Source of the DNA: DATEHG01 sp041691295
GTDB lineage: Bacteria; Gemmatimonadota; Gemmatimonadetes; Gemmatimonadales; GWC2-71-9
DNA: 5,297 bases
Direction: 5' to 3'
Assembly: GCA_041691295.1 (NCBI GenBank)
Contig: JBEPVA010000236.1
Coordinates: forward strand, 1 to 5,297
Made by a program: the position numbers and the translations under genes
The notes under the pieces: model-generated
Told to the model about the DNA's origin: nothing
The model's database searches: none
Seen by the model: the letters and a program-made list of their open reading frames with translations, nothing else
Part shown: positions 1 to 5,297 of the stretch, one piece after another
Layout: every line of letters starts with the position of its first letter
How positions within the stretch are numbered: position 1 is the first letter of the stretch

Positions 1-1295
1 ACCCAGCAGAACGCGTGATCGGAAAACGGCGTGACCTCGGGTCGGCGGATCAGGGCCGAGCGAATGGAGTGGAGGGCGGCCGAAGTGACCACGTCCGCGC
101 CCACGACAGCCAGCAGCAGCGTGCCTTCCCTGGCGGTGAACTGGTCAAGCATGGCCTGGCCTGCCGCCTTGACGCCCTGCCCTTCCCAGCCCGTGGAAGT
201 GCGCTTGGCCCAGATCAGGCCGCCGGCTTTGGCCGTCTTTGCCAATGCGGCGAGGCTGTCCAGCTCCTTGCGTGAAAGCGCGCCTCCACCTTCCATCACG
301 ATTCCGCGCAGCCGGCCGCCAGCTGAAATGGCTTCGTGGACGAATGGCGCCGCGTCGGGGCCTGCCAGCATCGTCAGGTCCTGGAATTCGAGGCCGTAGC
401 GGAGATCAGGCTTGTCGATACCGAACCGCTCCATGGCCTCGCGCCATGGCAGTCGTGGAAATGGCGATGGCACCAGGTGCCCTTCCTGGGTCCAGAGATC
501 GATCAGGACTTTCTCGATCACGGCCATGACGTCATCGGCCGAGACGAAGGAGGCCTCGATGTCGATCTGGGTGAACTCGGGCTGGCGGTCGGCCCGCAGA
601 TCCTCATCCCGGAAGCAGCGGGCGATCTGGAAATACCGATCGAAGCCCGCCACCATCAGCAGTTGCTTGTAGATCTGCGGCGATTGCGGCAAGGCGTAGA
701 ACTCACCCGGATGCACCCGGCTCGGCACCAGGTAATCGCGGGCACCTTCGGGTGTTGGCTTGGTGAGGATCGGGGTTTCGATCTCGAGGAAATCGAGTTC
801 GGTGAGGGTCCGTCGGGCCCGCTGCATCAGCCGGTGCCGAAGGATCAGGTTGCGCTGCAGCTCGGGGCGGCGGAGATCGAGCACTCGATGCTTGAGCCGG
901 AGCTCTTCGGCCGGCAGCTCTTCGCCTTCTTTGCGCCCGACCGGAATCGCCGGGGTGACGGCGGGACCGACGACCTCGAGTCCCGTCACCTGGACTTCGA
1001 TCTCGCGGGTGGCCAGCGAGCTCTCCCGGGCCGACTCAGGACGCAGGGCCACCAGCCCAGTCACCAGGACGACCGACTCCAACCCTACGGAGGCGCCGAG
1101 GGCCAGAACCTCCGGTGGAGTCCAGCGTGGATTGAGGGAGAGCTGCACCAGGCCATCGAGATCGCGCAGGTCGATGAAGACGACACCGCCCAGGTCACGG
1201 GTCCGGTGCACCCAGCCACCGAGCCGAACGGTCTGGCCCACCTCGGCACGCGACAGGCTGCCGCAGCGATGAGTCCGGAGTGCGGTGGCGGTCAT
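1..1295 (-). CDS. aspS: Aspartate--tRNA ligase (AspRS), bacterial type, 3' end cut off by the window
   Basis: Class II aminoacyl-tRNA synthetase that activates aspartate with ATP and loads it onto tRNA-Asp in the cytoplasm. The 431 residues visible run in family order. An N-terminal OB-fold anticodon-binding domain spans about 12-110 (GGWVHRTRDLGG at 26-37, FIDLRD at 40-45). The linker reads KHRVLDLRRPE at 135-145. The motif 1 region reads FLEIETP at 169-175, followed by the flipping loop TPEGARDYLVPS (181-192) and the substrate-pocket QSPQ (204-207) with K210. Motif 2 contains FRDED (228-232), followed by RQPEFTQID. The bacterial GAD insertion domain begins near 290. The frame runs off the left edge just after FCWV, so motif 3 and roughly 150-170 C-terminal residues lie outside. 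The ATG at 1295 gives the expected N-terminus (MTATALRTHRCG). No clear Shine-Dalgarno sequence precedes it, and it starts 7 bases after the ptsN-like stop, so translational coupling is likely. The identity is secure. Confidence 0.97.
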   Translation of the reverse strand, partial: MTATALRTHRCGSLSRAEVGQTVRLGGWVHRTRDLGGVVFIDLRDLDGLVQLSLNPRWTPPEVLALGASVGLESVVLVTGLVALRPESARESSLATREIEVQVTGLEVVGPAVTPAIPVGRKEGEELPAEELRLKHRVLDLRRPELQRNLILRHRLMQRARRTLTELDFLEIETPILTKPTPEGARDYLVPSRVHPGEFYALPQSPQIYKQLLMVAGFDRYFQIARCFRDEDLRADRQPEFTQIDIEASFVSADDVMAVIEKVLIDLWTQEGHLVPSPFPRLPWREAMERFGIDKPDLRYGLEFQDLTMLAGPDAAPFVHEAISAGGRLRGIVMEGGGALSRKELDSLAALAKTAKAGGLIWAKRTSTGWEGQGVKAAGQAMLDQFTAREGTLLLAVVGADVVTSAALHSIRSALIRRPEVTPFSDHAFCW

Positions 1296-1302
1296 CGGCG
1301 GC

Positions 1303-1755
1303 TCAGTCTTCGGCCGCGGCGATAATCTTGATGAACGCCTCGGCGGTGGGAGCGGCCAGCAGCGCCTCGCGAACTTGCTCGCGCCGGACCACGCGGGCAA
1401 TCCGGCTCAGCGCCTTGACGTGCAGTCCGGCTGCGGCCTCGGGGCCGACCAGCAGGAAGAACAGCCGGACCGGCTCACCATCGATGGCATCGAACGGAAT
1501 CGGGAGTTTCGAGACCCCGGCGACAAGGCCCAGGGTGGCCACCGAACGAGCTTTGGCGTGGGGTATCGCAATGCCGAATCCGATGCCGGTACTCAGCACC
1601 GCTTCCCGCTCGCGCACGGCGGCCAGGATTTCAGCTGCGTCGCCGCTGGAACGCTCGGCCAGAAAATCGACCAGTTCCTTGAGCACGCCAGATTTATCAG
1701 TGGCCTGAAGCGGAAGTCGAATCCGGTCGGCCGGCAGGAGTTCGGTCAGCAGCAC
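1303..1755 (-). CDS. ptsN: PTS EIIA component, nitrogen-regulatory (PtsN/EIIA-Ntr) type
   Basis: A 150-residue single-domain phosphoacceptor of the PTS EIIA type 2 (fructose/mannitol/Ntr) family. It should receive phosphate on a histidine from an HPr-like protein and act as a cytoplasmic regulator rather than a transporter, since no EIIB or EIIC is fused or adjacent. H66 in GIAIPHAK (61-68) is the phosphorylated histidine. HVKALSRIARVVR (112-124) is the second conserved block. The N-terminus (LLPADRIRLPLQATDKSGVLKELVDFL) aligns with the usual EIIA-Ntr start. The GTG at 1755 was chosen because it places that start correctly; the frame stays open much further upstream, but only as antisense of rlmN. 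No Shine-Dalgarno sequence is visible. The gene lies 7 bases upstream of aspS and diverges from rlmN. Its usual partners (rpoN, hpf, rapZ, hprK) are absent from the window. Calling it Ntr rather than fructose-type rests on length and a stand-alone domain. Confidence 0.88.
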   Translation of the reverse strand: MLLTELLPADRIRLPLQATDKSGVLKELVDFLAERSSGDAAEILAAVREREAVLSTGIGFGIAIPHAKARSVATLGLVAGVSKLPIPFDAIDGEPVRLFFLLVGPEAAAGLHVKALSRIARVVRREQVREALLAAPTAEAFIKIIAAAED

Positions 1756-1781
1756 TTGGGTTGAGGGGTCAGGATACGGGT

Positions 1782-1810
1782 AAACTAACGGCGGGCCACC
1801 AGCGCGGCAA
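1782..1810 (-). promoter_or_regulatory. Candidate sigma-70-type promoter for ptsN-aspS
   Basis: On the minus strand, TTGCCG (1810-1805) is followed by 17 bases and TAGTTT (1787-1782). This is a fair match to -35 and -10 hexamers at ideal spacing. The predicted transcript would start near 1775 and leave a leader of about 20 bases before the GTG at 1755. Seen by eye only; in GC-rich genomes such matches can occur by chance. Confidence 0.4.
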
Positions 1811-1854
1811 GCAACGATGCCGCAGAGGGTTAGGTCGTTTCTGGCGGGCTGCGT

Positions 1855-1860
1855 TATCTT
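1855..1860 (+). promoter_or_regulatory. Candidate -10 element for a leaderless rlmN transcript
   Basis: TATCTT fits the TAnnnT pattern and ends 6 bases before the rlmN ATG at 1867, so transcription would begin at or next to the start codon. The intervening GGCACC holds no Shine-Dalgarno sequence. No good -35 is visible; TAGGTC at 1831-1836 is the best at 18-base spacing and is weak. Close -10-to-ATG spacing of this kind is typical of leaderless genes in several high-GC phyla. Confidence 0.45.
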
Positions 1861-1866
1861 GGCACC

Positions 1867-2961
1867 ATGAGTCAGCGTTCCCCGGCCGACAGCCCGGCCA
1901 CCATACTCGATCTGGTTCCCGATGCGGCCCGCCGAAGTCTGGCCGGGCTGGTCGAATCGGCGGGTCTCCCCGCCTATCGGGCCCGGCAGCTCTTCCCGCG
2001 ACTGTGGCAGCGACCAGTCACAAGCTGGGCGGAAGCTACCGACCTGCCGGCCGCACTCCGGGCCACCCTCGACCGGGAGCTGCCGCTGCCGCGCCTCGAA
2101 CTGGCCACCGAGCAGCTCTCCAGCGACGGTACCCGGAAATTTTTGTGGCGGCTGGCCGACGGCGAGCTGATCGAGTCGGTCCTGATCCCGAGTGGCGGAC
2201 GCCGAACCCTCTGCATTTCGTCGCAGGCCGGTTGCGCCCTGGGCTGCGTCTTCTGCGCCACCGGGCGCATGGGCTATCGCCGCAACCTCTCGGTGTTCGA
2301 GATTGCCGGCCAGGCCCGGGAAATCGTGCTGCGGCACCCGGACCTGGCGCCGACCAACGTGGTGTTCATGGGCATGGGGGAGCCGCTGCTCAACTGGCCG
2401 GCCGTGGATGCAGCCTTGACCCTGCTCAACCATCCAGATGCCCTCGGCATCGGCGCCCGGCACATCACCGTGTCCACGGTGGGAATCCTGCCCGGCATGG
2501 AGCAGCTGGCCAAACGCCCCGAACAATTCCGGCTGGCCATTTCACTGCACGCCGCCACACCGGCTCGGCGGCAGTCGATCATGCCAATTCAGAAGAAGTA
2601 TGGATTGGATGAAGTGCTGAAGGCATCCACCGCATTCACCAAGCGGATCACCTTCGAGTACGTGCTGATCGCCGGCAAGAACGACAGCGACCAGGACGCC
2701 GATGCACTGGCCAAGCTGGCCCATCGTTCAGGGGCACTGGTCAACCTGCTGCCGCTCCATCCCGGCGGTGCGCCCGGGCTGACGCCGACCGCGCCGGACC
2801 GGATCCGGAAATTCGCCGCGCGGTTGCAGAATCAGGGAGTCGAGGCGGTGGTGCGTCGGAGCCGGGGGCTGGACATCAGTGCGGCGTGCGGGCAATTGAG
2901 GACCGAAGCGGAGCAGACGCCGACATCGAACTCCGAATCTCCGGGAGCACGGGGTAGGTAG
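1867..2961 (+). CDS. rlmN: Dual-specificity RNA methyltransferase RlmN (23S rRNA A2503 / tRNA A37 C2-methyltransferase)
   Basis: Radical SAM enzyme of 364 residues that methylates C2 of A2503 in 23S rRNA, and usually A37 of some tRNAs, affecting decoding fidelity. The N-terminal RNA-binding region covers about 10-100 (YRARQLFPRLW at 37-47). The [4Fe-4S] cluster motif CxxxCxxC is C123, C127 and C130, preceded by C116 of CISSQ. GMGEP (169-173) is the SAM-binding motif. ITVSTVGILPGM (200-211), LAISLHA (223-229) and FEYVLIAG (263-270) are also family signatures. The catalytic methyl-carrier cysteine is C341 in AACGQL (339-344). All expected catalytic cysteines are present. About 20 further residues follow AACGQL, a low-complexity polar tail (PTSNSESPGARGR) whose last codons lie in the 2942-2998 hairpin. 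The ATG at 1867 is preceded by a -10-like box and no Shine-Dalgarno sequence. Cfr is a related family; the core-gene context makes RlmN much more likely. Confidence 0.97.
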   Translation: MSQRSPADSPATILDLVPDAARRSLAGLVESAGLPAYRARQLFPRLWQRPVTSWAEATDLPAALRATLDRELPLPRLELATEQLSSDGTRKFLWRLADGELIESVLIPSGGRRTLCISSQAGCALGCVFCATGRMGYRRNLSVFEIAGQAREIVLRHPDLAPTNVVFMGMGEPLLNWPAVDAALTLLNHPDALGIGARHITVSTVGILPGMEQLAKRPEQFRLAISLHAATPARRQSIMPIQKKYGLDEVLKASTAFTKRITFEYVLIAGKNDSDQDADALAKLAHRSGALVNLLPLHPGGAPGLTPTAPDRIRKFAARLQNQGVEAVVRRSRGLDISAACGQLRTEAEQTPTSNSESPGARGR

Positions 2962-2998
2962 GGCGGATATATCCGCCCTCTGCTACCCCGTGCTCCCG
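2942..2998. terminator. Long nested inverted repeat at the convergent ends of rlmN and ppc, probable bidirectional terminator
   Basis: The outer arms are perfect 16-base inverted copies: CGGGAGCACGGGGTAG at 2942-2957 and its complement at 2983-2998. Between them sits a second, almost concentric perfect palindrome of 20 bases (2960-2979, AGGGCGGATATATCCGCCCT). Together they would fold into one long GC-rich hairpin with a small internal loop, in RNA from either strand. It contains the stop codons of both flanking genes (TAG at 2959-2961 for rlmN; TAG at 2985-2983 for ppc). No T-tract follows on either side, so it is not a textbook intrinsic terminator. It may act as an RNA-stabilising or transcription-blocking hairpin, or be a REP-like repeat. 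The structure is certain; the function is inferred. Confidence 0.7.
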
Positions 2999-5297
2999 AA
3001 ACCACTCGCAATACAATTGATCGACAACAGCAGCGCCGACAACCCTTCCTGGCGCGCCTCATCGCTCTGGGCGGCGCGGAACCGGCGCAGCAGTTCGACC
3101 TGCTGCAGGCTGACCTGATTCAGTGCCGGCAGCCGCCGGGCCAGCCGTCGGCGGAATCGGGGAAACCGTCCTGCAATCTCGGAATCGCCCGAGATCCGCA
3201 GCGTCATGGACACGGTGCGCCGGTACTCGGCCTCGATCATCCCGTAGATGTCGTCCCGCGCGGCGCGGTTGGACACCAGCCCGGCAAACTCCCTGGCCAC
3301 CTTGAGATCGACGTAGGTCATCGTCTTTTCGGTTTCGTCGATCACCAGCTTGAACAGCCTGGAATCGGCAAACATCCGCTTCAGCAGTTTCTCGCCCCGT
3401 TCACCCCTGATCTGCAGGAACGTTTCGAGCCCGCTCCCGACACCATACCACCCGGTGATGAAATGCCGGTTCTGTGACCAGGCAAAAACCCACGGAATGG
3501 CACGGAGGTCCGACAGCGCCTTGAGCCCGCTGCGCCGAGCCGGGCGGCTGCCGATATTAAGCAGGGCCAGTTCCTCCAGCGGGCTCGACTCCTGGAAATA
3601 CTCCACCAGCTGCGGGTGCTCGATGAGCTGGCGATACGCGGCCTGCGCCGCGCCGCTCAATGCCTCCAGCGCCTCGTCGTATTCACCGCGCGGTGTCAGC
3701 GCCTCTTCCCGTTCAGAACGAAGCGCGTGCTCCACCACGCTGGCCGCCAGCAGTTCGGTCTGGTAGGCGGCCGTGCCGCGGTTGGCGTACTTGTAGGAGA
3801 CAACCTCACCCTGCTCCGTGAGTCGCAATCTGCCGCTGATCGACCCGGCCGGTTGCGCCGCGATGGCCCGCCCGGTCGGCGCTCCGCCACGGCTGACCGA
3901 GCCACCCCGGCCATGAAAAAAGGAAATCGGAATCCCCAATTCCTGTCCCACTCTCGTGAGCCGAGTTTGGGCCTTGGACAGCTCCCAGTTGGAAGTCAGG
4001 AACCCGCCGTCCTTGTTGGAATCGGAATAACCGATCATGACCTCGAGCACGCCGCCCTGGTCTCGCACGCTGCGGCGGACCAGCGGCACGCTGAGCAGGT
4101 CGCGAAGAATGGCGGGCGCCCGCTGCAGGTCGTCGATGGTTTCGAGCAGGGGGACCACGGGCAGGGTACAGACCTCGACCCGCTCACCATCGGCAAACAG
4201 TCCGGCTTCCTTGGCCAGCAGGTACACGCCAAGCAGGTCGCTGGCCCGGCGGGTCATGCTGAGGATGAAACAGCCAAAGGCGTCGCGGTCAGCGTGATCG
4301 CGGGTCTCGCGGATCAGTTCGAACAGGTCGCGGGCTTCCCCGAGTTCGGGTCCGAGTGCACTGCGCGGAAAATCGCCGGCCCACGGCCGGGCCAGTTCAG
4401 CCACCAGCCACTCGCGCCAGGCATCGCTGTCGAAGGCGGGTGGCTCGCTCTTCTTGCGCAGCCGCCAGAGCACTCCCAATGCGCTGTTGATCCGGTCGCT
4501 GTTCTGCCGGACGTCGAGCCGCACCGTGCTGAAGCGGAAGCTCTCGACCTCGCGACGGACCGGCCGCACCAGCGAGTGGGCAATCCGCTCGGCGCCGCCG
4601 GACTCGAGGGCCCGCTCCATCAACGAGAGGTCGCCGATCAGTTCCTCGGGCCGGTTGTACCCGCCCGCTGACTGCTGCAGAGTGAGATCAAGCCGCCGCA
4701 GCATGCAGGCAAGGAATTGACGGTAGATCTCGCCCGGATTGCGGGCGGCGATCTGGTCTCCCTCGCCGGTGGCGGCCAGCGCGATGGCCAGGGCTGAGCG
4801 GAACTCCTGGCTGGTGCGCGAGGCCCGATCGGTGATGCTCAGCGACCGGGTCAGGTCGGTCAGCCGGCTGCGGTACCGTTCCAGACTCGCCCGTCGGTTC
4901 TCGATCAGGGTCAGGCGGGTGACTTCAGTGGTCACGAACGGATTACCGTCCCGGTCGCCACCGATCCAGGAGCCGAACTGGAAGAACGGGTTCAGCTTGA
5001 ACGACTCACCGGGCCACGCCTGCTGCAGCGCCCGCTCGGCCTTTTCCAGCAGCTCTGGCACCGCCTCGAACAGCGTCTCATTGAAGAAGTGGATGCCCCA
5101 GTAGACCTCCTGCGGCACGGTGGGGCGCTCAAGGCGCAACTCGCCGGTGAGCCAGAGCAGTTCGATTTCGTTGTGCAGCTGGTCGATCAGGCCGGCCCGT
5201 TCGCGGGGGGTCCAGCGCGGCGACTCGAGATCCACCAGCCGCCGGTAGATCCGCCGGTGTCGCTCCAGCACCGTGACCCGCTTGGCTTCGGTTGGAT
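2983..5297 (-). CDS. ppc: Phosphoenolpyruvate carboxylase, bacterial type, 5' end cut off by the window
   Basis: Converts PEP and bicarbonate to oxaloacetate and phosphate, replenishing the TCA cycle; cytoplasmic and normally a homotetramer. The frame is open to the right edge and begins there with PTEAKR, the end of the catalytic HPTE motif, so roughly the first 130-150 residues and the true start are outside. A GTG at 5271 is internal, not the start. About 770 residues are visible. Motifs in order: GGDRDGNP (4962-4939), GYSDSNKDGG (PEP/Mg site), FHGRGGSVSRGG (catalytic His codon 3915-3913), LTEQGE, GSRPARR, and LRAIPWVFAWSQNR. The C-terminus ends in GFGSTG where the family usually has RNTG. 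Against E. coli PEPC, the aspartate-inhibitor ligands R587 and R832 are kept, but K773 aligns with Tyr (3315-3313) and N881 with Ser (2994-2992). The gene converges on rlmN, and its stop lies in the shared hairpin. Confidence 0.97.
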   Translation of the reverse strand, partial: PTEAKRVTVLERHRRIYRRLVDLESPRWTPRERAGLIDQLHNEIELLWLTGELRLERPTVPQEVYWGIHFFNETLFEAVPELLEKAERALQQAWPGESFKLNPFFQFGSWIGGDRDGNPFVTTEVTRLTLIENRRASLERYRSRLTDLTRSLSITDRASRTSQEFRSALAIALAATGEGDQIAARNPGEIYRQFLACMLRRLDLTLQQSAGGYNRPEELIGDLSLMERALESGGAERIAHSLVRPVRREVESFRFSTVRLDVRQNSDRINSALGVLWRLRKKSEPPAFDSDAWREWLVAELARPWAGDFPRSALGPELGEARDLFELIRETRDHADRDAFGCFILSMTRRASDLLGVYLLAKEAGLFADGERVEVCTLPVVPLLETIDDLQRAPAILRDLLSVPLVRRSVRDQGGVLEVMIGYSDSNKDGGFLTSNWELSKAQTRLTRVGQELGIPISFFHGRGGSVSRGGAPTGRAIAAQPAGSISGRLRLTEQGEVVSYKYANRGTAAYQTELLAASVVEHALRSEREEALTPRGEYDEALEALSGAAQAAYRQLIEHPQLVEYFQESSPLEELALLNIGSRPARRSGLKALSDLRAIPWVFAWSQNRHFITGWYGVGSGLETFLQIRGERGEKLLKRMFADSRLFKLVIDETEKTMTYVDLKVAREFAGLVSNRAARDDIYGMIEAEYRRTVSMTLRISGDSEIAGRFPRFRRRLARRLPALNQVSLQQVELLRRFRAAQSDEARQEGLSALLLSINCIASGFGSTG

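Larger units (their letters stand above)
1756..1866. other. Divergent intergenic region between ptsN and rlmN
   Basis: These 111 bases are the only sizeable non-coding stretch and must contain the start signals for both directions. The two candidate -10 regions resemble each other: GTTATCTT on the plus strand (1853-1860, allowing for the leading G) and GTTAGTTT on the minus strand (1789-1782). I see no convincing operator palindrome, riboswitch-like structure or attenuator. Confidence 0.6.

Noticed and set aside
336..1325. Open frame of 329 codons on the plus strand
   Set aside because: It lies antisense to aspS, whose full motif set is on the minus strand; the translation shows no recognisable domain and is typical of shadow frames in GC-rich DNA.
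1771..1776. TATCCT on the minus strand as the -10 for ptsN
   Set aside because: No acceptable -35 lies 16-18 bases upstream; the TTGCCG/TAGTTT pair is better spaced, although this alternative is not excluded.
1303..2526. A 407-codon reading of the ptsN frame starting at 2526
   Set aside because: Everything upstream of 1755 is antisense to the rlmN coding region and its promoter; only the last 150 codons match the EIIA family.
1761..2612. Plus-strand 283-codon frame overlapping rlmN
   Set aside because: It is out of frame with rlmN, which has all its catalytic cysteines and family motifs; the translation is Arg/Pro/Gly-rich without domain signals.
3616..4671. Plus-strand 351-codon frame
   Set aside because: It is antisense to ppc, which shows unbroken conserved motifs over the same stretch.
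5269..5271. GTG as the start of ppc
   Set aside because: The conserved sequence PTEAKRVT continues in frame upstream to the window edge, so the gene simply runs out of the window.

Overview
This is a GC-rich window of ordinary core bacterial genes. It holds four protein-coding genes, two of them cut by the window edges, and no mobile element, CRISPR array or RNA gene that I can see. From left to right: aspS (aspartyl-tRNA synthetase, minus strand, 3' end missing), ptsN-like (PTS EIIA of the nitrogen-regulatory type, minus strand, complete), rlmN (23S rRNA/tRNA adenine C2-methyltransferase, plus strand, complete) and ppc (phosphoenolpyruvate carboxylase, minus strand, 5' end missing).

The ptsN-like gene and aspS form a compact unit with 7 bases between them, probably co-transcribed leftward. 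rlmN is divergent from that unit across a 111-bp intergenic region (1756-1866), which must hold both promoters. The rlmN side has a -10-like hexamer only 6 bases before the ATG and no Shine-Dalgarno sequence, which suggests a leaderless mRNA. The ptsN side has a plausible -35/-10 pair. rlmN and ppc converge with only 21 bases between their stop codons. Both stops lie inside one long nested inverted repeat (2942-2998), the most striking non-coding structure here.

The host is a high-GC bacterium: AspRS carries the bacterial-type GAD insertion, and PEPC is the bacterial form. Leaderless-type starts, a lone EIIA beside aspS and the PEPC C-terminus ending in STG would fit a Gemmatimonadota-like or other soil/sediment lineage. 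That placement is an impression, not a demonstrated assignment. The genes serve translation (aspS, rlmN), phosphotransfer signalling (ptsN) and anaplerotic carbon fixation (ppc). Nothing links them into one pathway, and no novel multi-gene system is visible. The points worth a second look are the hairpin shared by the convergent gene ends, the substituted allosteric-site positions in PEPC, the probable leaderless start of rlmN and the unusual ptsN-aspS pairing.
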